A stretch of 64,000 bases of DNA from contig JAFNAQ010000001.1 of the NCBI GenBank assembly GCA_017860275.1, positions 186,001-250,000 on the forward strand. Reading direction: 5' to 3'. The notes beneath the pieces were generated by a model that was not told the origin of the DNA, searched no databases, and saw only the letters and a program-made list of their open reading frames with translations. Source of the stretch: Bacteroidota bacterium. GTDB taxonomy: Bacteria > Bacteroidota > Bacteroidia > Bacteroidales > P3. The position numbers and the translations under genes are program-made. This document shows, one piece after another, positions 9,519-17,876 of this stretch (positions are counted from its first letter, which is position 1; each line of letters starts with the position of its first letter).

Positions 9519-10382
9519 ATGAGACAGCTTAAAATTACTAAACAGCTTACAAATCGTGAAATTACTTCGCTTGACAAATATCTGCAAGAGATAGGTCGTT
9601 TGGAGATGATTTCTCCGGAAGAGGAAGTTCAATTAGCACAACGTATTAAACAAGGCGACCAGGCTGCACTTGAACGTTTGACTAAGGCCAATCTTAGATT
9701 TGTTGTATCTGTTTCAAAACAATATCAAAATCAAGGAATGAGCTTACCCGATTTAATCAATGAGGGTAATCTTGGTTTAATAAAAGCAGCTCAACGTTTT
9801 GATGAGACTCGTGGGTTTAAATTTATATCCTACGCTGTGTGGTGGATTCGTCAATCTATCCTTCAAGCTCTTGCCGAACAATCTCGTATTGTCCGCTTGC
9901 CTTTGAATAAGATTGGTTCTTTAAACAAAATCAATAAGGCTTTTGCTCGTTTGGAACAAGAATTTGAACGCACACCAAATGCAGAAGAGGTTGCTATCGA
10001 ACTAGATATTCCTGACAACGAGGTTAGAGAAAGTCTTCGCCATAGCGGAAAGCACCTTTCTATGGATGCACCTCTTGCTTCAGATGAAGAAAACAATATG
10101 TATGACTTTATGAGAAGTGACGATGACACTACTCCTGAGGCTGAACTAATGTATGAAAGTTTGAAGATGGAGATAAATCGTGCAATCTCAACACTTACTC
10201 CTAAGGAATCAGATATTTTGAAAATGTTTTTTGGCTTAGAGGGTTATCCTCCTATGACACTTGACGAAATTGGGGAACAGTTTGACCTAACAAGAGAAAG
10301 AGTGCGTCAGATAAAAGAAAAAGCCATCAGAAGACTTAAGCATACTTCTCGCAGCCATATCCTTCAATCTTACCTAGGATAG
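9519..10382 (+). CDS. rpoD: Primary sigma factor RpoD (SigA), short Bacteroidota form
   Basis: A 287-residue principal sigma factor that directs RNA polymerase to the TTTG/TAnnTTTG promoters seen in this window. It starts [19 protein letters not shown], lacks region 1.1 and is the compact form usual in the phylum. Region 1.2 (LDKYLQEIG), region 2 ([43 protein letters not shown]), region 3 and a region 4 helix-turn-helix ([19 protein letters not shown]) are all in order. It follows nadD by 57 bases and ends in its own terminator. Identification is firm because region 2 and region 4 are complete and close to canonical. Confidence 0.96.
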   Translation: MRQLKITKQLTNREITSLDKYLQEIGRLEMISPEEEVQLAQRIKQGDQAALERLTKANLRFVVSVSKQYQNQGMSLPDLINEGNLGLIKAAQRFDETRGFKFISYAVWWIRQSILQALAEQSRIVRLPLNKIGSLNKINKAFARLEQEFERTPNAEEVAIELDIPDNEVRESLRHSGKHLSMDAPLASDEENNMYDFMRSDDDTTPEAELMYESLKMEINRAISTLTPKESDILKMFFGLEGYPPMTLDEIGEQFDLTRERVRQIKEKAIRRLKHTSRSHILQSYLG

Positions 10383-10407
10383 TTAAGAGTGAAAAGTTAT
10401 AAGTGAA

Positions 10408-10444
10408 AAGCCGGTAAGTATTTGTACTTATCGGCTTTTTTATT
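10408..10444 (+). terminator. Terminator after rpoD
   Basis: Stem AAGCCGGTAAGTA / TACTTATCGGCTT with one mismatch and a four-base loop, then a T-run. The preceding AGTGAAAAG-type repeats (10387-10410) resemble those just after the HU-related gene (42016-42045). Confidence 0.85.
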
Positions 10445-10486
10445 TCTACAAAAAGAAGAGGTAATAAAAAAAAACGTGATAAAAAA

Positions 10487-10512
10487 AGAGACGTGATAAA
10501 TCACGTCTCTAC
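10487..10512 (-). repeat. REP-like hairpin with GTAG head (GTAGAGACGTGAT type)
   Basis: An 11-base perfect inverted repeat, AGAGACGTGAT / ATCACGTCTCT, with a two-base centre. Read on the minus strand it is preceded by GTAG overlapping the arm. A degenerate copy sits at 37428-37445. It lies between the convergent ends of rpoD and efp and has no T-run, so it is more like a dispersed repetitive extragenic palindrome than a terminator. Confidence 0.6.
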
Positions 10513-10521
10513 GATTATTTA

Positions 10522-11085
10522 TTATTTAATTCTTTCTGCGTATTCGAATGTTCTTGTGTCTACCTTTATCTTTTCGCCTTGTTCGATAAATAATGGAACA
10601 CGAATATTTGCTCCTGTTTCAACTTTTGCATCTTTCATTGCATTTGTTGCAGTATTTCCTTTTACTCCTGGCTCTGTATATACGATTTCCATATCTACAA
10701 ATGCAGGTAACTCACAAGAAAGAGGAGTTTCTGTGTCAGCATGAACTATCATTTCAACATATTGACCTTCTTTTAAAAGAGTTGGTGCATTGATGATTGA
10801 TTCCTCAACTGAGATTTGATCGTAGGTTTCTGCGTGCATGAAATTATATCCACTATCATCTTTGTATAAGAATGTATAAGGACGACGCTCTATTCTTGCT
10901 ACGTCAAACTTAGCTCCTGAAGGGAATGTATGTTCTAGTGTTCTTCCTGTCTTAAAACTCTTTAGTTTTGTACGCACAAATGCAGCCCCTTTACCTGGTT
11001 TAACGTGTAAAAATTCCACTACCGAAAGTAAATCTCCATTCATTACGATGCATAATCCATTTTTAATATCCTGTGTAGATGCCAT
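10522..11085 (-). CDS. efp: Translation elongation factor P
   Basis: EF-P relieves ribosomes stalled at polyproline stretches by binding between the P and E sites. The 187-residue length and the three-domain layout are normal: a KOW-like N-terminal domain, then two OB domains. The tip loop reads KPGKGAAFVRTKLK, so the residue at the usual modification position is Lys rather than Arg, which points to a lysine-type modification or none; no EpmA or EarP homologue is visible here. The C-terminal VPLFIEQGEKIKVDTRTFEYAERIK end is typical. The small membrane protein gene lies 43 bases upstream on the same strand, so the two are probably co-transcribed. Confidence 0.95.
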   Translation of the reverse strand: MASTQDIKNGLCIVMNGDLLSVVEFLHVKPGKGAAFVRTKLKSFKTGRTLEHTFPSGAKFDVARIERRPYTFLYKDDSGYNFMHAETYDQISVEESIINAPTLLKEGQYVEMIVHADTETPLSCELPAFVDMEIVYTEPGVKGNTATNAMKDAKVETGANIRVPLFIEQGEKIKVDTRTFEYAERIK

Positions 11086-11128
11086 AAATAAAATTTGTTT
11101 ATTGTTTTTTTCTTATTATTCTATTATA

Positions 11129-11383
11129 CTATTTTGATTGTTCTTTCAATAAAGAGTCTATCCTGCGTTGCAAAAACTCATTATCTTCCTTTAATTTGTG
11201 ATAACCTTTTTCATAGAAATTAGCCTTCAATACGCTAGCAATCATCCTAATAATTGCTACTGCTAAAAGCATAATTAATGATACTTCTAAGGTTGGTTTA
11301 TTAAAAATATAGAAACCAATTATTATTAATATTCCTATATAAGATAGAAAGTCTAATAGTTTTGAAATCTTGACCATATTCAT
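11129..11383 (-). CDS. Small two-helix membrane protein, unknown function
   Basis: An 84-residue protein with two predicted membrane segments (about residues 12-27 and 33-50) and a charged, heptad-like C-terminal tail (KLKEDNEFLQRRIDSLLKEQSK) that could form a coiled coil in the cytoplasm. The start was placed at the ATG at 11383; the TTG at 11398 is only an upstream in-frame codon. A good minus-strand promoter lies at 11406-11436. It precedes efp on the same strand. I do not recognise the family; the position upstream of efp may be incidental. Confidence 0.6.
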   Translation of the reverse strand: MNMVKISKLLDFLSYIGILIIIGFYIFNKPTLEVSLIMLLAVAIIRMIASVLKANFYEKGYHKLKEDNEFLQRRIDSLLKEQSK

Positions 11384-11405
11384 CTTGTAATTTTTCAATG
11401 AGTTG

Positions 11406-11436
11406 CAAAAATACTATCTTTTTTCTTTTTAGCAAA
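11406..11436 (-). promoter_or_regulatory. Minus-strand promoter for the small membrane protein and efp
   Basis: On the minus strand: TTTG (11436..11433), 19-base spacer, TATTTTTG (11413..11406). A full match to the Bacteroidota consensus, back to back with the plus-strand promoter at 11440. Confidence 0.75.
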
Positions 11437-11439
11437 ATA

Positions 11440-11471
11440 TTTGAATAATGGAGATATTTTATATATATTTG
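11440..11471 (+). promoter_or_regulatory. Plus-strand promoter for the 11517 gene
   Basis: TTTG (11440-11443), 20-base spacer, TATATTTG (11464-11471). The expected transcript start is about 40 bases before the ATG at 11517. Confidence 0.75.
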
Positions 11472-11516
11472 CAGATTGAGAAATAGTGATATAAGATTTA
11501 ATACAATATTGAACAT

Positions 11517-12452
11517 ATGAAAAAAATATTTTTAAGTATTTTAGTTACTTTGATTTTTTCGATAAATGGTTTTTCACAAAACCTAGCATATCTTGATGAT
11601 CAAAAACTTACAGAATTTACTAACAAACTAGCTAAACTTCCTTTTTCTGAAAGAGATGTGATATTAAAGGCTTGCGATATTTTCAATGCAGATTTTGCTA
11701 ATAATCCAGACCTTGCTGATTGGGCTTTTCAAATCCTATATTATTATCACGAAATTAGCTGTGAAGACAAGACTGCTACACTTCATAAAACCTTCGCCGA
11801 TGAAGAAATTAGAGGTTATTACTTAAAAGACATTGAAATCTCTCCAAAATTAAGAAATGATATTTCTGATTTTAGTAAAGAGTATGCTAAATGGGGTTAT
11901 AGGATAGCTTCTTTTGAAGATACATCATACTGCATGGAAGTTGACTCTAACTTTCTATATACTAAGTTCGAAAAATTGCTTTCAAGAGATTACTCTTACT
12001 ATTTTGGTAATTTTGTAAGCGACCTTGGAGTTCCTCCTTATTGGCATGCTACCTTAAATATGTCTATTGGAGAAATAATGAGAAGAATTGAATGGAGAGA
12101 TAATTTCCTTGACAAGAACCCTGAATTTATACGAAATGATTTAGTAATAAGAGAGATTGAATATTTAATGTTCTCTATAGCTAAAGGGTTAGAAAACACT
12201 CCTATCTATGATGATAAAGACGTGATATTACCTCATTACAAAGATGCTATACAGTCGTATTATAGAACCTATCCTAATACAAAGTGGGGACTTTTCCTTA
12301 CTGAGTTCATGCATAGATTATCTCTAAACAAATATCGTAATAGTAACCCTATTGACCAATTTGTGTTAGAAAATCTATTCCCTAAGAATAGAAAAAACAT
12401 CGATCCTCTGTTAAAATACAAGGATATCCTTATTGATAATTTAATGGATTAA
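11517..12452 (+). CDS. Exported protein of unknown function (311 aa)
   Basis: Residues 1-20 are a clear Sec signal peptide ending FSQ. The mature part is mostly alpha-helical by composition, rich in aromatic and acidic residues, with no metal-binding or catalytic motif I can name and no T9SS sorting domain, so it is probably periplasmic. It has its own consensus promoter and ends seven bases before the DPP IV start, so it may be the first gene of the DPP IV-tilS-M28 operon. Not recognised as a named family. Confidence 0.65.
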   Translation: MKKIFLSILVTLIFSINGFSQNLAYLDDQKLTEFTNKLAKLPFSERDVILKACDIFNADFANNPDLADWAFQILYYYHEISCEDKTATLHKTFADEEIRGYYLKDIEISPKLRNDISDFSKEYAKWGYRIASFEDTSYCMEVDSNFLYTKFEKLLSRDYSYYFGNFVSDLGVPPYWHATLNMSIGEIMRRIEWRDNFLDKNPEFIRNDLVIREIEYLMFSIAKGLENTPIYDDKDVILPHYKDAIQSYYRTYPNTKWGLFLTEFMHRLSLNKYRNSNPIDQFVLENLFPKNRKNIDPLLKYKDILIDNLMD

Positions 12453-12459
12453 TTTTTAT

Positions 12460-14628
12460 ATGAAAAAGTTTATTATTTCAATCTTGTGCATAATATGCAC
12501 GTTAAATACTATTGCTCAAAAATCAATAACTCTTGAAGATATTTGGGCTAAAGGAACATTTAGAGCTAAAGGTATTAATGAGATTCGTTCGATGAATAAT
12601 GGGGAAAACTATTGTGTGCTTACTCCGAATGGCATTGACAAATATGAATACAAGACTGGCACAAAGGTTGGTCAAATTGTTGATTTCACAAAACTTATTT
12701 TTGATAATGGTGAGAAAAATATGGTTTCCGATTATAATTTTTCCTCCGATGAGAAACAAGTACTTCTTGCTGTTAATCCCGAATTAATTTATCGAAGTTC
12801 TTTTTTGGCCGATTACTATATATATGAAATAGAAACAGCAAAATTCTACCCACTTTCCAAAAATGGGAAACAACGTCTAGCTGAATTCTCTCCTAATGGA
12901 AAGAAAATTTCTTTTGTTAGAGACAATAATATCTTCATCTATGACATTGCATCAAATACAGAATCACAGATTACAAAGGATGGTAAATTCAATGAGATTA
13001 TTTATGGTACAACTGATTGGGTATATGAAGAAGAGCTTGGCATAACAAAGGGATTGTATTGGAATAAAGAAAGTAATAAACTTGCTTACTATCGTTTCGA
13101 TGAATCGAAGGTTAAGGAATTCTCTTTTACGCTTTGGGGCGAATTATATACGAAAGAATATAAATATAAGTATCCAAAGGCTGGAGAGGATAATTCTATT
13201 GTTGATATATTTGTGTATGACTTAAGTACTAATTCTCATAAACAAGTTGATTTAGGACAAGATAAAGATTATTACATCCCAAGAATTCAATGGACAAAGA
13301 ATGAGAATCAACTTATTGTACATAAACTTAATCGTCTTCAAAATCAGTATGATATTTTCGCAGTTAATACTTTGGATTATAGTTTGAGCAATATTTATAG
13401 CGAGACAAATAAATACTATATCAGTGAACCTCAAGAAATAACTTTTTTGAGCGATAATTCAAGTTTTATTCTCAAGTCTGAAAGAGATGGATTCTCAAAT
13501 TTGTATATGGTTAGCATGAAAGATAAATCAATCAAGCCAATTACTAATGCTAAATTTGATATTGAAAACATTTGCCATATAGACGAAAAAGAAAAGAAAG
13601 TATATTATACTGCTGCTAAATCTGCTCCATATAATAGAGAACTTATGGTTATCAATTTCAATGGCAAAAATGAGAAGCAACTATCAAAGGAAGTTGGAAC
13701 TTATGAGGCAGCCTTTAGTAAGAGTGGAAAATATTATATCTCAACATTCTCAGATGCAAATACTCCTGCTATTTACACAGTAAACAACCAAAAAGGAGAT
13801 ACATTAATCACGCTTGAAAATAATTCTAGACTAAAAGAGGTTATAAAAAAATATGGCGATGAAAAGAAAGAGTTTGGCTCTCTATCTACTTCTACTGGAG
13901 TTAAACTAAACTATTGGATTATTAAACCATCGAAGATGGAAGCAGGAAAAAAATATCCTGTCTTATTCTTTGTATATGGCGGACCTGCTTCACAAGAGGT
14001 TTTAAATTCCCAACGCCGTGCTTCTGATACATATTGGTATAAAATGTTAGCACAACAAGGATATATAACTGTTTGTATTGACCCAAGAGGCACAGGAATG
14101 AATGGAGAAGAATTTAGAAAATGTACATATCTTCAACTAGGGAAATATGAAACAGAGGATGTTATTGAGGCTGCTAAGTATTTTGGAACTCTAGACTTTG
14201 TTGACAAAGATAGAATAGGAATATTCGGATGGAGCTTTGGTGGATATATGTCTAGCCTTTGTATTACTAAGGGTGCTGATGTTTTTAAATCGGCTATCGC
14301 TGTTGCTCCTGTTACAAACTGGCGTTATTATGATAATATATATACTGAACGTTTTATGAGAACTCCTAAGGAGAATGGTACTAACTACGATATAAATTCT
14401 CCTATTAATTTTGTGGATAAACTAAAGGGTAATTTCTTATTAGTTCATGGAACAGCAGATGATAACGTACATATTCAAAACTCTATGGATATGACAACTG
14501 CTTTAATTAAGGCAAATAAACAATTTGAACAATTCTTCTATCCAAATAAGAATCATGGAATATATGGAGGAAATACAAGATTACACCTTTATAATCTAAT
14601 GACCGACTTCATTAAACGCAAACTATAA
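12460..14628 (+). CDS. Dipeptidyl peptidase IV-type serine peptidase (S9B)
   Basis: A 722-residue exported prolyl oligopeptidase-family enzyme that should remove Xaa-Pro dipeptides from peptide N-termini. It has a signal peptide to about residue 19, an N-terminal beta-propeller, and a C-terminal alpha/beta hydrolase domain. The catalytic triad is visible: Ser592 in GWSFGGY, Asp667 in HGTADDNVH, and His699 in KNHGIYGG. The propeller contains the DWVYEEE motif (about residue 187) that holds the double-Glu substrate N-terminus clamp in DPP IV. No T9SS sorting domain, so it is probably periplasmic. Its stop overlaps the tilS ATG by one base (TAATG). Confidence 0.93.
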   Translation: MKKFIISILCIICTLNTIAQKSITLEDIWAKGTFRAKGINEIRSMNNGENYCVLTPNGIDKYEYKTGTKVGQIVDFTKLIFDNGEKNMVSDYNFSSDEKQVLLAVNPELIYRSSFLADYYIYEIETAKFYPLSKNGKQRLAEFSPNGKKISFVRDNNIFIYDIASNTESQITKDGKFNEIIYGTTDWVYEEELGITKGLYWNKESNKLAYYRFDESKVKEFSFTLWGELYTKEYKYKYPKAGEDNSIVDIFVYDLSTNSHKQVDLGQDKDYYIPRIQWTKNENQLIVHKLNRLQNQYDIFAVNTLDYSLSNIYSETNKYYISEPQEITFLSDNSSFILKSERDGFSNLYMVSMKDKSIKPITNAKFDIENICHIDEKEKKVYYTAAKSAPYNRELMVINFNGKNEKQLSKEVGTYEAAFSKSGKYYISTFSDANTPAIYTVNNQKGDTLITLENNSRLKEVIKKYGDEKKEFGSLSTSTGVKLNYWIIKPSKMEAGKKYPVLFFVYGGPASQEVLNSQRRASDTYWYKMLAQQGYITVCIDPRGTGMNGEEFRKCTYLQLGKYETEDVIEAAKYFGTLDFVDKDRIGIFGWSFGGYMSSLCITKGADVFKSAIAVAPVTNWRYYDNIYTERFMRTPKENGTNYDINSPINFVDKLKGNFLLVHGTADDNVHIQNSMDMTTALIKANKQFEQFFYPNKNHGIYGGNTRLHLYNLMTDFIKRKL

Positions 14629-15956
14629 TGGTTAACGAATTTAGAAAATTTGTTGAGGAAAACAATTTGTTCACCAAAGATGATACTATCCTATTAGCAG
14701 TAAGTGGAGGGATAGATTCAATTGTTTTGTGTGAAATGTTTCGCCTAAACAATTATTCTTTTGCAATGGCTCATTGCAATTTTCATCTTCGTGGTGAAGA
14801 ATCGAATAGAGATGAGGCTTTTGTAACAGACTATGCTAATAGAAATAATATAACCCTTCATAAGATAGAATTTGACACTCATGCCTATATGAAAGAAACG
14901 GGTAAGAGTCTACAGATGTCTGCAAGGGAACTAAGATATGATTGGTTCTATCAACTTTTGAAAGAACATAATTATTCCTTCGTTGCTACTGGTCATCATG
15001 CCGATGATTCAATTGAAACTTTCTTTGTTAACCTTATTCGTGGCACAGGTATTGCTGGCCTTCATGGTATATTACAAAAGGTAAATAATGTAATCCACCC
15101 TCTCCTATTTACTAATCGCCAGCGTATTGTTGAATTTGCTAATCAAAATAATATTCAGCATGTTGAAGACTCTACAAATGCTTTAACAAAGTATACACGC
15201 AATAAGATACGTCACGAGATAATTCCTTTAATAAAAGAGATATCTCCAAACTTTGACCGCACAATACTTAAAGAAATTGAGCGTTTTAAAGAAACAGAGG
15301 AAGTGTTTAGAACGGTGGTAAACAAGGTTAAGGAAGATATTATTGAGAAAAATGGTAAATACTTAAAGATATCTATTGAAAAACTAAAGTCACTTAATCC
15401 TCAAAAGATATTTATTTACGAAATATTGAGCGAATTTAATTTTAACGAGGCTACAATTTATTCCATTCAGGATTGCTTAAACGAGGCTTCATCGGGTAAG
15501 AAATTCTACTCAGAGACTCACCGTGCTATTAAGGATAGAGAATATCTATTTATTGCAGAGAATTGTAAGGAATGTGCTATTGAGCATTTCATTGAAGAGG
15601 ATCAAAATAATATATCCTGCCCAATTAATCTACAATTTGAGTTTTTGCGAGATTTATCTTTTGTAAACATTCCAAAGTCTAAAGATATTGCTATGTTTGA
15701 CGCCGATAAACTAAAATTCCCTCTTAAACTCAGAAAATGGCAAAATGGAGATTACTTCATTCCTTATGGATTTAAGGGCGAAAAGAAAATCTCTGATTTC
15801 TACACAAACTTAAAATACTCTCTTCTTGACAAAGAAAATCAGTGGCTCTTATGCTCTGGAGATGATATTATTTGGGTTATTGGTCAAAGAACCGATGACA
15901 GATATAAGATAACAAATAAAACAAAAACAATTTATAGAATTGAGTTTAATGAATAA
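14628..15956 (+). CDS. tilS: tRNA(Ile)-lysidine synthase TilS
   Basis: Converts C34 of tRNA-Ile2(CAT) to lysidine so that it reads AUA codons. The 442-residue protein has the N-type ATP pyrophosphatase P-loop AVSGGIDS (residues 24-31), the MAHCNFHLRGEES segment, and the SLQMSARELRYDWFY and TGHHADDSIETF motifs, followed by the C-terminal substrate-binding domains (KLRKWQNGDYFIPYGFKG). The ATG overlaps the DPP IV stop by one base, and the next gene's ATG overlaps the tilS stop, so translation of all three is probably coupled. A tRNA with a CAT anticodon lies about 190 bases beyond the operon. Confidence 0.95.
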   Translation: MVNEFRKFVEENNLFTKDDTILLAVSGGIDSIVLCEMFRLNNYSFAMAHCNFHLRGEESNRDEAFVTDYANRNNITLHKIEFDTHAYMKETGKSLQMSARELRYDWFYQLLKEHNYSFVATGHHADDSIETFFVNLIRGTGIAGLHGILQKVNNVIHPLLFTNRQRIVEFANQNNIQHVEDSTNALTKYTRNKIRHEIIPLIKEISPNFDRTILKEIERFKETEEVFRTVVNKVKEDIIEKNGKYLKISIEKLKSLNPQKIFIYEILSEFNFNEATIYSIQDCLNEASSGKKFYSETHRAIKDREYLFIAENCKECAIEHFIEEDQNNISCPINLQFEFLRDLSFVNIPKSKDIAMFDADKLKFPLKLRKWQNGDYFIPYGFKGEKKISDFYTNLKYSLLDKENQWLLCSGDDIIWVIGQRTDDRYKITNKTKTIYRIEFNE

Positions 15957-17193
15957 AATAAAATTATTGATTATTTTTATTGCAGTTTCATCATTTAATA
16001 TTGCAATATCTTCGGCATATGCGCAGTTGAATCAAAACTTATTACAGTATAAAGAGAGTGTTAATAAAGATACATTAATAAATAACATAAACTACCTTCA
16101 AGCATTCGGTTCTCGTTATGCTTTTAATCCAAACAATAGAAATATTGCAGTATCACTAAGAGATAAACTAATTTCTTATGGATGGGATGCTAAACTAGAT
16201 TCTTTTTATATTGAGAATTTCACCCACCCTTTTACTTCTGGTATTGTCCGTAATTCTTGGCAATATAATGTTGTGGCAGATAAAATAGGGATATACTCCC
16301 CAGACACAGTAATTGTTGTTGGAGCTCATTATGATTCTTATGCAAGTAAAGATACTACTTATTTCAATGATTCTCCAGGTGCTGATGATAACGCTACTGG
16401 GGTTGCTGCTATACTCGAAATTGCTCGTCTTTATCAATTACATAATCTTCAACCAATAAAAACCCTTCGTTTGGAGCTTTACGCTAGCGAAGAGCTTGGG
16501 CTAATTGGTAGCGATTTTGCAATGAGACAAGCACAAAATAGTAATAAGCATTTTGCAAGTATGATTTGCTTAGATATGATTGGATGCAACCTGACTCAAA
16601 CCGATGGTAATATTAGATTTGTAAACTACGATAATTCAGATTCACTAACTGCTTTCTGCGAAAGAACTGCACAAAACTACTCTACCCTAACTCACGAAAG
16701 AAATTCCATTTACACAAGATCATCCGACAGCTACTCTTATTATTCTTGGGGTAATAAAGCAATATTTATACACGAAGGTTCCGATTATCCTTTCTATCAT
16801 ACCTCAAATGATATTGCCTCTGCAATCGACTTTGATTATTTCACTCGAATGACTAAATTATGTTTTGCTATAACTTACCTAACATCAAATACAAACGATT
16901 ATTATGCCGTAAGTATTCCTGAGGTAAATATCGCTAAGCAAAATAATAATATAAATCTAAAACAAAACCCTTCGAAGGAAAAGATTGAGTTTACATATAA
17001 CTCATTTAATCAAAACAAAGAGAATGTAGTTATTACCGACCATATTGGAAGAATAATAATAAACCAACCCCTTTCTTGTTTCGAAAAGGCAAGAAATAGC
17101 TTTGAAATATCTTCTGAAAAACTAAACACAGGTCTATATATCCTTAGCATAGGTAATAATTCAAGGGCTCAAAAGATTAGTTTTATTAGATAA
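15949..17193 (+). CDS. M28-family aminopeptidase with C-terminal T9SS-like domain
   Basis: A 414-residue secreted zinc aminopeptidase. The start is the ATG at 15949, overlapping the tilS stop by eight bases; an in-frame TTG at 15940 is discounted because a good signal peptide (ending AYAQ) begins at the ATG. All M28 metal ligands appear in order: GAHYDS, SPGADDNATG, ASEELGLIGS, CLDMIG and FYHTSNDI, typical of co-catalytic two-zinc peptidases. After about residue 325 a beta-rich tail ends SEKLNTGLYILSIGNNSRAQ, then KISFIR, a somewhat diverged type-A sorting domain. It probably releases single amino acids downstream of the DPP IV activity encoded by the same operon. Confidence 0.9.
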   Translation: MNKIKLLIIFIAVSSFNIAISSAYAQLNQNLLQYKESVNKDTLINNINYLQAFGSRYAFNPNNRNIAVSLRDKLISYGWDAKLDSFYIENFTHPFTSGIVRNSWQYNVVADKIGIYSPDTVIVVGAHYDSYASKDTTYFNDSPGADDNATGVAAILEIARLYQLHNLQPIKTLRLELYASEELGLIGSDFAMRQAQNSNKHFASMICLDMIGCNLTQTDGNIRFVNYDNSDSLTAFCERTAQNYSTLTHERNSIYTRSSDSYSYYSWGNKAIFIHEGSDYPFYHTSNDIASAIDFDYFTRMTKLCFAITYLTSNTNDYYAVSIPEVNIAKQNNNINLKQNPSKEKIEFTYNSFNQNKENVVITDHIGRIIINQPLSCFEKARNSFEISSEKLNTGLYILSIGNNSRAQKISFIR

Positions 17194-17249
17194 AGTATAA
17201 ATATTATTAGAATTAGTTATCTAGTAAGAATTTCTTAAAGCCTAAAAAT

Positions 17250-17290
17250 CAACCCCTATTACAATATCAATTTTATTGTCATAGGGGTTG
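17250..17290 (+). terminator. Long hairpin after the DPP IV-tilS-M28 operon
   Basis: Arms CAACCCCTAT (17250-17259) and ATAGGGGTTG (17281-17290), with an inner ACAAT/ATTGT pairing. A T-rich but broken stretch follows. It probably terminates the operon. Confidence 0.6.
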
Positions 17291-17323
17291 AGTCATTTTT
17301 ACAAAGAAAAATTTAATTTTTGT

Positions 17324-17354
17324 TTTGGTAGTTATTAAAATATGACTATCTTTG
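17324..17354 (+). promoter_or_regulatory. Promoter of the CAT tRNA
   Basis: TTTG (17324-17327), 19-base spacer, TATCTTTG (17347-17354). The first 17 bases, TTTGGTAGTTATTAAAA, match the tRNA-Lys promoter at 24144 in 16 positions. Confidence 0.85.
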
Positions 17355-17382
17355 CAATCCGAAATCAAGACAAAATCTTGAG

Positions 17383-17456
17383 GGTCCCATAGCTCAGCTG
17401 GTTAGAGCATCTGACTCATAATCAGAGGGTCCTTGGTTCGAGCCCAAGTGGGACCA
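17383..17456 (+). tRNA. tRNA with anticodon CAT (elongator Met, or Ile2)
   Basis: A 74-base cloverleaf. The acceptor stem is GGTCCCA/TGGGACC with discriminator A, the D-arm is AGCTCAGCTGGTTAGAGC, the anticodon stem-loop TCTGA-CTCATAA-TCAGA exposes CAT, and the T-loop is GTTCGAG. CCA is not encoded exactly (ACCCA follows). It lacks the GGG/CCC anticodon stem of initiator tRNA. Elongator Met is the default reading. Bases 4 and 5 are C paired with G, as in E. coli tRNA-Ile2, so a TilS substrate cannot be excluded, and tilS is close upstream. Confidence 0.92.
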
Positions 17457-17464
17457 CCCAAAAC

Positions 17465-17495
17465 AAAAGACTTCTCAAACGAGAGGTCTTTTTTT
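17465..17495 (+). terminator. Terminator of the CAT tRNA
   Basis: AAAAGACTTCTC / GAGAGGTCTTTT with one G-T pair and loop AAAC, then a T-run. Confidence 0.85.
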
Positions 17496-17594
17496 ATATC
17501 CTTTCCTAAGACAATAACCTTCCCAAAGCAAGAAAAGAAGAAATATCAGTAGTATAGAATTAGATTATATTCTAACAAAACAAGATTTAATTTT

Positions 17595-17680
17595 CATATG
17601 TTGGCAACATATGTATTGTATGTTGCCAAGATAGTTATCGTATGTTGGCAACATATCACAACTATGTTGCCAACATATGA
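17595..17680. repeat. Four-copy palindrome array TATGTTG-(G/C)-CAACATA
   Basis: The 420-base gap 17457-17876 has no gene; beyond the tRNA terminator it holds this array. Copies lie at 17595-17613 (CATATGTTG-G-CAACATATG), 17619-17629 (centre C, right arm cut short), 17641-17655 (centre G) and 17663-17680 (centre C). The centre base alternates G, C, G, C, so successive copies are inverted, and the first and last also form an outer inverted repeat. There is no T-run and spacing is irregular. It could be an operator array or a foldable RNA. The rest of the gap is AT-rich with nothing I can assign. Confidence 0.8.
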
Positions 17681-17876
17681 AATTAAAATAAGGATTTATT
17701 ATCATTAATCCCCATTCCACAACAACAAAACAAGGTATCCTGCAATTAAAGTTTTGATATACTAATGCTAAATAAAATATAACACAAAATAAAGCTTGAA
17801 ATTTAAGAATATATATTCCCTCAATTAATATTTTTTCATTTACTTTGCATATTATATCATTTAAAATTTAACTTCT

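Noticed and set aside
10487-10512. Terminator for rpoD and efp
   Set aside because: No T-run on either side; rpoD already has a good terminator at 10408, and a related copy occurs at 37428 outside a termination context.
17595-17680. Could the repeat array be a small CRISPR?
   Set aside because: Units are palindromes of about 15-19 bases, spacing is irregular (3 to 12 bases or so), orientation alternates and no cas gene is present.
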